A DNA stretch of 64,000 nt from Zantedeschia hybrid cultivar (lineage: Eukaryota > Streptophyta > Magnoliopsida > Alismatales > Araceae): positions 49,905,129-49,969,128 of the forward strand of contig JARZZO010000009.1 in assembly GCA_030544215.1 (NCBI GenBank), written 5' to 3'. The position numbers were made by a program, and so were the translations under genes. Positions 44,173 through 55,690 of this stretch are shown here, one piece after another. Numbering within the stretch: position 1 is the first letter of the stretch; every line of letters begins with the position of its first letter. The notes beneath the pieces are model-generated. The model saw only the letters and a list, made by a program, of their open reading frames with translations. It was not told the origin of the DNA and made no database searches.

Positions 44173-46122
44173 AGTTTTATTGAGCTAAAAACTCGTCTCA
44201 CGTCAGCCCCAGTGCTGGTGCTTCTATCTGGGTCAGGTGGATTTGTGGTTTACTCAGATGCGTCCCGTCGAGGTTTGGGAGCAGTCCTTATGCAGCATGG
44301 CAGGGTAGTTGCTTATGCTTCTCGGCAGCTGAAGAGGCATGAAGAGAACTATCCCACTCATGATTTGGAGCTTGCAGCTGTGGTGTTTGCACTGAAGATC
44401 TGGAGGCATTACTTATATGGAGAAAAATTTCAAGTTTTTACCGATCATAAGAGCTTGAAATATGTATTCACTCAGAGAGACCGGAATCTGAGGCAGCGAA
44501 TGTGGATGGAGTTTATTAAGGATTATGACTTTGACCTTTCCTATCATCCGGGCAAGGCGAATGTGGTGGCAGACGCTTTGAGTCGGAAGACGGTCATGTC
44601 ATACCTTATGATTCGGGAGTGGAAATTGTTCGAGCAGGTGGTGGAATCCTCCTTTAGGGTTCCACGTGAAGAGGATAGAGCAGTGCTTGTCAGCCTGACT
44701 GTGAGACCGGCTGTGTACTATGCTGTGATTGAGGCTCAGAGGGCAGATGCTGAGTTACCACAGATTCTCCAAAGGTCTGAGGTAAAGTTGTGGGATGATG
44801 GAACCGTCAGATTCAGAGGCAGACTCTATGTCCCGACTGAGGAAGACGTGCGCAGATGTGTTCTTGATGAGGCGCACCGTTCGAGGTATGCAGTGCATCC
44901 CGGGACAACAAAGATGTATCACTGTTTGAGGAGGCACTTCTGGTGGCCCGGTATGAAAAGAGATGTAGCTGAGTATGTGGCTAGATGTATGACATGTCAA
45001 CAGGTTAAAGCCGAGCATCAGAGACCTGGAGGGTTGCTGCAGCCCATGCCGATTCCTGAGTGGAAATGGGAGCATGTGACGATGGACTTTGTAATGGGTT
45101 TGCCTGCATCCCCTAGCAGGAGAGACGCTATCTGGGTCATCGTTGATCGGCTGACCAAGTCGGCACACTTCCTAGCCATTAGGAAGGACTGGTCGGTCGG
45201 CAAGCTGGCTAAGTTGTTTGTGGACCGGATTATCTCTCTGCACGGGGTACCCTTGTCCATTGTATCAGATCGAGATCCGAGGTTTACTTCCAGATTCTGG
45301 AAGAGCTTTCAACAGGCGTTGGGAACTCAGTTGGCTTTCAGCTCGGCCTACCATCCCGAGACTGACGGACAGTCGGAGAGGACTATTCAGACCCTGGAGG
45401 ATATGCTCAGGGCGTGTTGCCTAGACTGGGGAGGTTCGTGGGAACAACATTTGTCTACTGTGGAATTTGCCTACAACAATAGCTATCATTCTAGCATCGG
45501 CATGGCGCCTTATGAGGCTTTGTATGGGCGGCCGTGTCGATCTCCGGTGTGTTGGTCCGAGATCGGTGAGAGGCAGATAGCAGGACCTGAGTTAGTGCAG
45601 CAGTGTGCTGAGATTGCCAGGACAGTTCGGCAGAGGTTGACCGCAGCTCAGAACAGACAGAAGAGTTATGCTGACATCCGACGGAGACCACTTGAGTTTG
45701 AGGTTGGAGACCACGTGTTTCTCCGAGTCTCACCCTCCAAGGGTGTGATGAGATTCGGGAAGCGAGGCAAGCTGAGTCCGCGATATATTGGACCTTTTCC
45801 CATTCTTGCTCGAATTGGGGAAACCGCGTATCAGCTGGCCTTGCCGCCCAGTCTTGCAGGAGTGCACGATGTGTTCCATGTGTCCTTGCTGAGGAAGTAC
45901 GTTCAGGATCCGTCCCATGTGTTGGATTTTTCAGAGTTGGAGGTCGCTAAGGATTTGTCATTTCCAGAGTATCCTGTTCGTATTGAGGATCGCAGAGATC
46001 AGGTCTTGCGGAACAAGGTTGTACCGTTGGTCAAGGTGATTTGGCAGTACCGCTCCGGTGGTGAGGCAACCTGGGAGCGAGAGGATGAGATGCGAGAGCA
46101 ATTTCTTTATCTTTTTTCGTAA
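44173..46122 (+). CDS. Chromovirus RNase H-integrase-chromodomain part of the polyprotein, downstream of the TAG
   Basis: Same frame as the upstream part, open for 649 codons after the TAG. RNase H: FVVYSDASRRGLGAVLM with D881, then HDLELAAV and FTDHKSL. Integrase: HHCC zinc finger from HPGTTKMYHCLRRHFWW to CMTCQQ, then D1157 (TMDFVMGLP), D1218 (IVSDRDPRF) and E1254 (GQSERTIQ); D1218 and E1254 are 35 residues apart, a complete DD35E. The GPY/F-type module has LSPRYIGPFPILARIG. The end (VIWQYRSGGEATWEREDEM) is a chromodomain-type tail. Without readthrough it would have no start of its own, so this copy is probably not autonomous. Confidence 0.9.
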   Translation, partial: SFIELKTRLTSAPVLVLLSGSGGFVVYSDASRRGLGAVLMQHGRVVAYASRQLKRHEENYPTHDLELAAVVFALKIWRHYLYGEKFQVFTDHKSLKYVFTQRDRNLRQRMWMEFIKDYDFDLSYHPGKANVVADALSRKTVMSYLMIREWKLFEQVVESSFRVPREEDRAVLVSLTVRPAVYYAVIEAQRADAELPQILQRSEVKLWDDGTVRFRGRLYVPTEEDVRRCVLDEAHRSRYAVHPGTTKMYHCLRRHFWWPGMKRDVAEYVARCMTCQQVKAEHQRPGGLLQPMPIPEWKWEHVTMDFVMGLPASPSRRDAIWVIVDRLTKSAHFLAIRKDWSVGKLAKLFVDRIISLHGVPLSIVSDRDPRFTSRFWKSFQQALGTQLAFSSAYHPETDGQSERTIQTLEDMLRACCLDWGGSWEQHLSTVEFAYNNSYHSSIGMAPYEALYGRPCRSPVCWSEIGERQIAGPELVQQCAEIARTVRQRLTAAQNRQKSYADIRRRPLEFEVGDHVFLRVSPSKGVMRFGKRGKLSPRYIGPFPILARIGETAYQLALPPSLAGVHDVFHVSLLRKYVQDPSHVLDFSELEVAKDLSFPEYPVRIEDRRDQVLRNKVVPLVKVIWQYRSGGEATWEREDEMREQFLYLFS

Positions 46123-46180
46123 GTATCCTTGTTGTGACCTTGTTATTCCTAGCAGTCAATTTTGAGGGCGAAATTTCTTT

Positions 46181-46193
46181 TAGGGGGAGAGAA
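46181..46193 (+). other. Polypurine tract of the chromovirus
   Basis: AGGGGGAGAGAA directly precedes the 3' LTR at 46194. Confidence 0.9.
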
Positions 46194-47780
46194 TGTAAGG
46201 ATCGAGACTTTCGGATCCGGTTTTCGGGTCGGATCCTGTAGTTCTAGCCCTTGTGAGGGGCGGGGGTTCTGAGACGAATCGCGTCAGGACCTCGAGACGC
46301 GTTTTAAACGGCGTCCACCGTGGCAGACGCGTTTCAGGTTCTGCCACGTGGGTGCCACGTGGGCTGGCCTTGGGCCGCGTGGGTACGGCCCTGTCATGTC
46401 GTCTGAACGGCGTCCGCGTGGGACGACGCCTTTCAGACTGCGACTCTGGGTGTGTCAGAGTACGGCCCTGACAAGTTGTCTGAATGGCGTCTATGTAGGA
46501 CGACGCGTTTCAGACTCTTGTCAGAGCGGCCGTCACGTCACCTGATAGGCGTCCGTGCATGTCGACGCGTTTTAGCTAGTTTCTGGTTAACCCCGCGAGC
46601 CCTCCTTCTTTCCCTCATTTTCTCCTACTCTCTTTCTCTCCTCCTCCTCCGGCGACCGGCGGCGATTCCTCCTCCTCCCTCTTTTCCTTCCACCATTTCG
46701 CCTCTCCCTCCACTCCATCCTCTACCTGGCTCCTACCACTACCACCTCCACTTCCACTGCGGCGTTCTACTCTCCGGACGGCGGCCGACGTCACGGTGGA
46801 GCAAGGACGACCACGGCGGTACCGGCGGCGGCGTGGGGCGAGACGGGTGGACGGCTTGAAGCTCGGAGGCGTTCAAGTATCCGGTAGGGTGACGTTCCCC
46901 ATAGCATCGCGTTTAAAACCATGTTTTTCCCCGGTTATGCATGTGGTAGACCTTTGGTTTTGGGGGTTAAAATGAGCATGTCTAGGAGTTCTTTTGATAA
47001 TATGGGGGTTCCTATGAATGTGTTACCTATGGATGGTGTTGCTCCTTGTTTCCCTTCGTTTTTGGATGATTTTTGGGGTCGTTTTGGGTTGAAAAGGGAG
47101 CCCTCGGGCTCAGGCGACTCTGGTTCCTGGGGTTGAAAGACGTCGTGCATGGACGACGCCTTTTTGAAGGGCGTCGGGCCATCACGACGCCTTTTAGACA
47201 GGAATCGCCTGACAGAGAGTCTGCCAGGTCAGGGATTCCGAGCCTAAAAGACGTCATGGGTGAACGACGCGTTTTTGAATGGCGTCAGGCACCCACGACG
47301 CCTTTTAAGGCAGAAAATCCCCTGAGTAAAGGCCTTGGAAATTCCGGATTTCTGTGTTGAATGGCGTCTGAGGATGTCGACGCCTTTTAAAAGGCGACCA
47401 CTGGTGTCGACGCCTTTTAAGGCTTAATTCTGAAGACTGTTTTACATGAACCTGTACATGGAGCTTGAATGGCGTCGACCTAGGTCGACGCGATTCACGA
47501 CAGAACCTCATTAATTCATGCCAGTAAAACGTATTCATACTGCTAGATAGATGGTTAGCACATGTTCTAGTGCACCCGATAGAAATGGATTCCTCATGAT
47601 CGAGTCGCATTGTAATAATTTTAATTTCTGCACTTTCATTTCAATTCAATGCGATGTGAATGTTTAGCTTAGTTTATTATTTATTTTCCAGACTTACTAG
47701 ATCCTGGTTTGGTTCCAAATTAATGATTCGGTACCCATTTAGTAATCGGATCTCCGATTATAGGGTGGCGGGTCGTTACA
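46194..47780 (+). repeat. 3' LTR of the chromovirus, internally deleted
   Basis: 1587 bp. Compared with the 5' LTR it lacks 756 bp; the join lies at ATCGA, a 5-bp sequence present at both deletion ends in the 5' LTR (40523-40527 and 41279-41283). All 12 palindromes remain (46280-46575 and 47138-47512). Confidence 0.95.
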
Positions 47781-47785
47781 CGCCT
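47781..47785 (+). repeat. Target-site duplication (right), CGCCT
   Basis: Identical to 39113-39117. Confidence 0.95.
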
Positions 47786-48416
47786 ACTCTAGGAGATCGC
47801 TGTGTATAGATGCATGCAATACGATGCCCCTTGCCATAGCAGGCCGTTTTTGCCGTACCAGCCCATGGAGGCTTGGTATTTTGGCACAACGTTGGGTGGT
47901 GGATAAGGTCACGAGGGTGGTGGTAGTTGAGCCCACCAGGGGGATGTAGGGGCTGCTATACGGTGTCCTTCCCTAACCCGTAGGAGAAGATAAAGTTCGC
48001 AGCAGGGGACCTCTAAGGTTCCAAGCCCACTTCGTGTGGGTCGATGATGTGTGGGTCCATCTCGACGGGAGTATGCTAGCGAGCCATTTACAGTTCGGCC
48101 TTTTTAGTTCGGCATCGGTTACTTTACAAAAACTTCACCCTACTTTCTATTTAAATCTTATGCCTCCCTCTGCTGCACCTTCCCAAGCTCAGCGATTTGA
48201 CTGTTTTTGGCTGGGTGAACTTAACTTAAAACTGTTCTAACGAGCCGATCTCGAGTCAAGTTCGAGCTGAGTTCCTCTCTATGCAAGCCGAGCTTGAGCC
48301 TACAAAATGAGCTTGGGTAGGCTTGGGCTTATGCTTGGGCTTGATTAATCCTAGTCTAGTCGAGCTCGAGCGAGTTAAAGCTCACATCGGCTCAGCCTGG
48401 CTCGTAGCCACCCCAT

Positions 48417-48950
48417 GTTAGAGCCGACAAATTGAGGGCAGCTCGATAATATCTTAGCAGCAAATGATTCTTAAATGAATCTCCTTTCATGTAGGGTGAT
48501 ATATTTCTGTTCCTCCTTTAGTTTTTAAGTTAACATAAGATTTCTACTTCCTAGTAAGTAGGAGGCATCAATTTAGGGCCGGCTCGACGATATCTCAACG
48601 GCACTCAAGCTTTAAAGAATCTCCTTTAAGGTAAGGTGATACTTTCTTACTCCTCCTTTGGTTTTTAACTTTAACATAGAAAAGATTTGCAAGTTTTAGT
48701 AAATAGTTGGAGGCATCAAATTGGGGAAGCACAACAATATCTTAGTAGGAACTCCAACTTCGATGAATCTCCTTTCATGTATGGTGATAAATTCCTGCTC
48801 CTTTGGTTTCTAACTTTAACATAGATAAGATTTGTAGTTTTTAGGAAGTAGTTGGGGCTATTATATTGGGTGCAGTTCGTCAAAATCTCAGTAGCAACTC
48901 AGAGTTTGATGAATCTCATTTAAAGTAAGGTGATACATTTCTGCTACTTT
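48417..48950 (+). repeat. 140-bp exon-like tandem array, block 3 (4 copies)
   Basis: Units near 48421, 48565, 48706 and 48850. The first begins inside the target-site copy GTTAGAGC, so the unit was split by the Agenet-carrying element. Confidence 0.8.
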
Positions 48951-50414
48951 TGTTTTGATTTTCTGACTGCTTCGAAGATCAAAGAATTATCATTTTATCA
49001 ATTTAGATGTCAATTTTTATATAAACTAGAATGTTTAGATTGTTTGATTAAAATTTAAACTAAAAAGTAGACTGATAGTTTAGCGATATAGGAAATTAAT
49101 GTTGTGGCTTAGAATATATAATACAATAAGATAGATTGTGCTTTTGCGTAGGATATACATAAGTTTGCCAGATTAAAATTGTAATTCTCCTGACATTCTA
49201 AGACCATGGTGACGATAAATCGCATATGGGTACGAGTTTAGAATTAACAAGATGTAGAGAAAGTCTTGAGAAAATTTAACGACATAAATAATTGCTTAAT
49301 AAATGTTATCCTTATGAAAGAATGATTGTCTTGAAATGATGAACGATATATCTCATGTTATTCGAATACTCTTATTATGGAACCCTTTTGAAGCCATAAT
49401 TAGTTTAATTCATAGTACTGGGCACACTGCATGACTAGACTAGTGTTTCTTGAGGGTGAAGTACTAGTGTTTCTTGTATAGGGCAGATAGAAGATTTGTA
49501 GTTCTTTGTAAGCAATTGCCTGTCGGGACCATGCACTAAGTTTGCACACCAAGTCTTGCCAATCGATTGATTTACGATAAAAAGTTTTATCACACGTGTT
49601 GGCTTTTGATCGTAGTATGTGGTCTTATAAGAAAATGGGGCACAAATGACATAGTACAGTCATTGTGTTCTTAAGTTTGTATGTTCTAAGCAATATCATA
49701 ATTTAAATAAATGAATATACATTAAGGCAACTAAAATTAATATAATGACCTAAAAGCAAAATATATGATTTTACGATCGCAGATTGAGAAGTTGAATATA
49801 CGAGAATACGTAGATACGAATAACACATAAGGTAAGCACCATATATGGGCATGTAGGGATACACATGGTCGGCACTTGTGTGTTCCCTTCCTCTTATGAG
49901 GTCCTTCGACTCTTCGAAAATGTTTTAGAGCCCTTAAAGAAACATCACCACACAAAAAAAAGATTAGGTGTAGGGGATTACATTGAATGTGTAAGTTAGT
50001 TTATTGTGTTTGAAAATTTGAAACAAAATATATTTGAGGTAATCGATCATGTAAGGTGCCTTATTTGAAGTATAGTTAAGTGTTTGATTGAAATTCTAAT
50101 ATAAAAATAGGGTGATAGTTTAACTTTTTGTTTTGGCATTATAGTAGAATTTCATCTAGTTCCAAATGAAAAACAAAATAGATTTGAAGCAATAAATAGT
50201 TCATCATGCAAGGTGCCTTATTTGAGATTAGAGTAACTCTTTGATTAAAATTCTAATACGAGACTAGAGTGATAGTCTAACAATGTAGATAATTGATATT
50301 TTAAGTTTGGAATATAATAGCCTCATTTTGGGACCGAGTCCTTTATGGTTTTGTTTAGGGAGAAACATCAATATTTCTTACTTTAATATAGATAAGATTT
50401 ACAGTTCTTAGTAC
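48951..50414. repeat. Spacer block B, copy 3
   Basis: As other block B copies, with an extra insertion of about 180 bp around 49790-49965 (CGAGAATACGTAGATACG to TCACCACACAAAAAAAAG) that other copies lack. No gene supported. Confidence 0.6.
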
Positions 50415-51128
50415 ATAGTTGGAGGCATTAAATCGAAGGCAACTTGACAATATCTTAGTAGCTGCTTGGACTTCATTGAATATCTTTTCAAGTAAGGTGT
50501 TACATTCATGCTTCTCCTTTGGTTTCTAACTTTAACGTAAGATTTATAGTTCCTAGTAAGTAGAAGCATCAAATTGATGGTAGTTCGTCAATATCTCAAC
50601 AACAACTAAAACTTCGATGAATTTCCTTTTAGGTAAGGTGAGACATTCCTTCTCCTCCTTTGATTTCTATCTTTAACAAAGATAAGATTTGCACTTTTTA
50701 GTAGGTTGTTGGAGGCATCAAATTCGGGGTAGCTCGACAATATCTTAGAAGTAACTCGGATTTTGATGAATCTGTAAGGCGATAAATTGCTTCTCCTTTA
50801 GCTTCTAACTTTACCATAGATTTGCAGTCCCATGTAAGTGGAAGGCATTAAATTGGGGGGCAGCTCGACAATATCTTAGCAACAACTTGGGCTTCAGTAA
50901 ATCTCCTTGCAGGTGAGGTGATAAATTCCCGCTTCTCCTTTAGCTTCTAACTTTAACATAGAGTTGTAGTCCCTTGTAAGTGGAAGGCATTGAATTGGAG
51001 GCAGCTCGACAATATCTCAACAACAACTTGGGCTTCAGTAAATCTCCTTTTAGGTGAGGTGATATATTCATGCTCTTCCTCTAGTTTCTAACTTTAACAT
51101 TTACAATTTTAAAATAAGCAGTTGGAAT
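50415..51128 (+). repeat. 140-bp exon-like tandem array, block 4 (5 copies plus an interrupted one)
   Basis: Units near 50418, 50563, 50707, 50840 and 50983. The sixth is interrupted after GTTGGAAT (51121-51128). Confidence 0.8.
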
Positions 51129-53887
51129 TAAGGGTGGCCACGAGTCGAGCCGCTCAAGAGCTAGTCGAGCTCGGCTCGAATCAGGCTCTACTAGCTCAGC
51201 TAATTTAATCACTCGAGCCAAGGCTGTGTTGTAATTTAGGCTAGTTTGAGATCAAACAAGCCAAGTTCGAGCTTGACCCAACTTGGCTCGAGGTACAAAT
51301 ATTTAATTAATAAATATATTCTATGTCATACTTCCACAGCCAAAGAGAAACCAACCCTCATAAGCCCACCATGCCAACATTGCCTTATAAGCCCCCAGCC
51401 TATTAAACGTTTTAAAAGTTTTGAATAGGATTATTTTGAGCAGCGATAAAATAATAAGGCTTCCGATCTCAAAATAAACCTTTAGAAGTCCAGGTTCCTA
51501 GTGCGAGCATCGGAGGGACTTCTAGGTGCCACCAAGGTCCCATCATTATCGCCTGTCAAAAGCTCTCTACACCTCTGGCGAAGTGGTAAGGGGAGTGGTG
51601 AGAGAGAGTGGGTAACAAGGTTCTCCAATGGCAACGAATTGGAGGTGAGTTAAGACGACGAGGGATTCGAAGGGGCCTCGTACGAGGCCAAGGTTGTTCG
51701 CACTATGTCTAGGACCTGCCACGTCGATGGCGAAACTTAAGAGCCCTGTCCGTTGCGGGAGATCGCGGCGTATGAGCATACATAACACCGTCTTCTTGCT
51801 ATGGAAGGTTGTTTGCACCGCACTAGCCCGTTGAGAACTTGTGGTTGGCACAACGCTAGGTGGTGGACAGGGGTGGTGGTAGCCGATCCCATCGAAGGAA
51901 AGTAGGTTCGATTCGGCTACACAATGTGGTTCCATAGCCCGAAGGAGAAGATGAAATTTATGGTATGGGATCTTTAAGGCTCCAAGTCCACCTCGAATGG
52001 GTTGATGACGTATGGGTCCATTTTGACGTGAGCATGTTGGCGACCCTTCACCCACCTCCCCCCCCAACCCCAGGTGGGGTTCACAGTTGCGCCTTGAGTC
52101 CAACATCAGTTAGTTTATAAAAATTTTACCCCACTTTCTCTTTAAATCTCAAACCTCTCTGTATTGTACCTTCCCAAGCTCAGTGATTCGACTATTTCTG
52201 GTTGGGTGAACTCAATTTATTAGTTGAGTTAACTTAAATTTGTTTTAACAAGTTGAGCTCGAGATGAGTTCCTTGCGAGCCGAGCTCAAGCCCACAAAAT
52301 GAGCTTGGGGTAGGTTGGGCTCAAGTACGATCTCGAATGGGTTGATGACGTATAGGTTCATCTTCACGTGAGCATGCTGGCGACCCTCCATCCAACTCCC
52401 CGTCCCCCACCCCCAGGTGGGATTTACAGTTGCGTCTTTAGTATGACATCAGTTACTTTACAAAAACTTAACCTCACTTTCTCTTTAAATCTCAAGCCTC
52501 CCTCTACTGTACCTTCCCAAGGTCTATGTTCGAGCTTGACCTATCAGCTTGACCAACTAGCAAACTGGCTCGAAGTAAAATATTTAATTAATTTATATAT
52601 TCTATGTCAAACTTTCATAACCAAAGGTAAACTATGCTTATAAGCCCACCATGCCAATGCCGCATCACGGGTCCCCAACATAATGAAATTACATAAGTTC
52701 TGAACAAGATTATTATGAGTACAGATAAAATAATTAGGCTTTCAATCACAAACTAAACTTCTCGAACTATAGGTTCCTAGCATGTGCACAGCCCACCAAC
52801 AAGGTCTAGTCATTATCGTTTGTCCAAAGCTCTCGACACCTCCGATGAGGTGATGAAAGGAGAGAGAGAGAGAGGGAGAGAGCAATAAAGTTCTCCAATG
52901 CCGACGAAACGGAGATGAGCTAGAACGACGAAGACTTCCAGGGGGCTTGGTACGAGGCCAAGATTGTCCGCACAATGTCAAAGTCCTATTGCTACTTCGT
53001 CATCTACGACCACCTGTTGGGTGACCATGCCTATGGTTAAACTCGGGAGCTCTGCCCGCTCTGGGAAATCGTGGCGTACTGGCGAATGCAGCACCGCCCC
53101 TTGCGATGGCAGGCCATTTGCGGCGGACCAGCCCGTGAGGCCTAGTAGGTTGGTACAATGTTGAGTGGTGTATGGGGGTGGTGGTAGCCGAGCCCACTAG
53201 GGGGAGTGGGAGCTACTATACAGTGTACTTCCCTAGCCCATAGGAGAAGATGAAGTTCTCGATGGGGGACCCTCAAGGCTTTAGGCCCACCTCGAGTGGG
53301 TCCATCCTGATAGGAGCATACCCACGAGCATCCTTTCCCTACACACCCCCTAAGCGGGATTTACAGTTAAGCCTTTTTAGTCCAACATCAATTACTTTAT
53401 ATAAAGTTCAACCCACTTTCTCTTTAAATCTTATGCCTCCCTTTGCTGGACCTTTCCAAGCTCAACAATTCGATTGTTTCCGGCTAGGTGAGCTCAGTTG
53501 ATTGGATAAGTTAACTTAAAAGTGTTTTAACGAGTAGAACTCGAGCCAAGTTTGAGATTTTTTAGTTCGGCATCGGTTGCTTTATAAATAGTTCAACCCA
53601 CTTTCTCTTTAAATCTTAAGCCTTCCTTTACTGGACATTTCCACGCTCAGCGATTTGACTGTTTCTGGTTAAGTGAACTCAATTGATTGGCTGAGTTAAC
53701 TTAAAATTGTTCTAGCGAGCAGAGCTCAAGTCGAGTTTGAGTTAAGTTCCTTTCATGATGAGTTGAGCTCGAGCCCATAAAAGGTACTAGGGGTAGGCTC
53801 GGGCTCGAGCTCGAGCTCATATAATCTTGGTCAAGTCGAGCTCGAGCGAGTTATAGTTCAATTGTGTTGAACTCGTGGCCACCCCTA
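51129..53887 (+). mobile_element. Agenet-carrying TIR element, copy 3, internally duplicated
   Basis: Left end TAAGGGTGGCCACGAG (51129), right end CTCGTGGCCACCCCTA (53887). Flanks are GTTGGAAT and GTTGGAAC, an 8-bp duplication with one change. At 2.76 kb it is about twice the usual length because the Agenet part and distal part are repeated (about 51600-52330 and 52880-53560, with a partial copy at 52330-52530). Agenet-like frame pieces are present but broken by stops. Confidence 0.75.
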
Positions 53888-54420
53888 GTTGGAACCATCA
53901 AATTGGGGGCAGCTCAACAATCTTAACAGTAAATCGTTCTTTAACGAAGCTCCTTTCAGGTAAAGGAATGCATTTTTTCTCCTCCTTTGGTTTCTAACTT
54001 CAACATAAGATTTGTAGTTCTAGTAATAGAAGGCATCAATTTGGGGGCAGCCCAACAGTATCTCAGTAGCAACTTAGACTTTGAAGAATATCCTTTTAGG
54101 TAAGGTGATACATTCTTCGTCGTCTTTAGGTTTCTAACTTTAACATGGAAAAGATATGTAGGTAGTATATAGTTGGAAGCATTAAGTAGGGGCAGTTCGA
54201 CAACATCTCAGTAGCGACTCAGACTTCTATGGATCTCCATTTGGGTAAGGTGATACATACGTGCTCCTTTGGTTTTTAACTTTAATATAGACAAGATTTG
54301 TTGTTTCTAGAAAGAGTAGTTGGGGCCATGAAATTGGGAGCAACTCGAAAAAATCTTTGTAGTAACTCGAACTTCGATGAATCTCATTTCAAGTAAGGTG
54401 ATACATTTTTGCTCATTTGG
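53888..54420 (+). repeat. 140-bp exon-like tandem array, block 5 (4 copies)
   Basis: Units near 53890, 54030, 54170 and 54310, with the same acceptor-like and donor-like edges. Confidence 0.8.
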
Positions 54421-55690
54421 CTTTGAGCTTCTAATTAGTTATAAGATCAAGGAATTATCTTGTTTAGTTTAGATGTTAATTTTTATAATAAACTAGAATG
54501 ATTAGATTGTTTGATTAAAATTTAAACGAAAAAGTAGACTAATACTTTAACAATATCGGGAATTAATATTGTAGGCTTAGAATATATAACGCAATAAGGT
54601 TGATTGTGTTTTTTCGTAGGATATACATAAATTTGCTAGATTAAAATTGCTAATTCTCATGTTTTTACATTCTGAGACTGTGGTGACAATAAATGGCATA
54701 CACATACGAGTTACGAATCAACAGGATGTAAAGAAAGTCTTAAGAAAATTGAGCCACATAAAGAACTATTTAATGAATGTTATCCTTATAAAAGAATGAT
54801 TGTCTTGAAATAATGAGCACTGGATGTCATGTTATTTATATACACTTATTATGGAACCTTTTTGAAGCAATAATTAGTTTAGTTCACAGTAATAGACACA
54901 TTGCATGACTAGACTCTATGATTTCTTGAGGGTGAAGTGGTTTTGTTTTTTATTTTAGGCAAGGAGAAGATTTGTGGTTCTTAGTAAGCAGTTGCCAGTC
55001 GGGACCGCGCACTAAGTTTTCACGTCAAGTCTTGCCGATCGATTGATTTACGACATTAGTTGACTCTTGTGTGCGTTTTCTCGATGAGTCATAGTATGCG
55101 GTCTCATAAAAAAATAGGGCACAAATGAAAAAGTAGAGTAAGTGTGTTCTTAAGTTTGCGTTTGCTAGGCAATATCATAAGGTAAATAAATAAATATACA
55201 TTAAGGAAACTAAAATTCATACAATGATTTAAAAACAAAATATATGATTTTACGGTCGCTATTCAAGAAGTTGAATTCATGAGAATAATTAAACGAGAAA
55301 GGTAAAGAAAAGAGATTAAGAGAGGAAGGAAATATTATATTGAATTTTAAGTTAGTTTATTGTGTTTGCAAATGAAAAGCAAAATACATTGAGGTAATGG
55401 ATCGTTATGCAAGGTGCCTTATTTGAAGTATATTTAAGTGTTTGATTGAAATTCCAATGTAAAACTAGAGTGACATTTTTACTTTTTGTTTTGTTAATTA
55501 CTAGAATATTATCTGGTTCTAAATGATGAAATTCCTTGTTTAAAATTCCAATTTTAGAGTAGAGGGATAGTTTAACAATGTAGGTAATTGATATTCTAAG
55601 TTTAAAATATAATAACCTCATTCTCGGACTAAGGCCTCCATGGTTTTGTTTAGAGAGAAGTATCAATGTTTCTAACTTTAACATAGATAA
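54421..55690. repeat. Spacer block B, copy 4
   Basis: AT-rich, non-coding; shares the landmarks of the other copies in the same order. Confidence 0.6.

Larger units (their letters stand above)
39118..47780 (+). mobile_element. Tekay/Del-like Ty3 chromovirus, nearly intact and recent
   Basis: 8663 bp from TGTAAGG to CGTTACA, with LTRs at 39118-41460 and 46194-47780, tRNA-Met primer site, purine tract, one long Gag-Pol frame and a perfect TSD. Shared LTR sequence differs at about 18 of 1587 positions by eye, nearly all transitions; at a commonly used plant rate near 1.3e-8 per site per year this would be roughly half a million years. It inserted into the Agenet-carrying element. Clade assignment rests on the RT and C-terminal style (APYRMAPAELAELK, WEREDEM). 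Confidence 0.95.
38435..48416 (+). mobile_element. Agenet-carrying TIR element, copy 2, split by a chromovirus
   Basis: Left end TATAGGGGTGGCCACTAG (38435), right end GTAGCCACCCCAT (48416). Flanked by GTTGGAGC (38427-38434) and GTTAGAGC (48417-48424), an 8-bp target duplication with one change. With the inserted chromovirus removed, the element is about 1.31 kb. It keeps pieces of an Agenet module: the left half before 39112 (YYSVVYNHLL-type frame) and the right half after 47786, where WVDDVWVHLDGSMLAS is open at about 48036-48083. No transposase is present. A poly-G run lies at 38911-38928. Confidence 0.75.
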
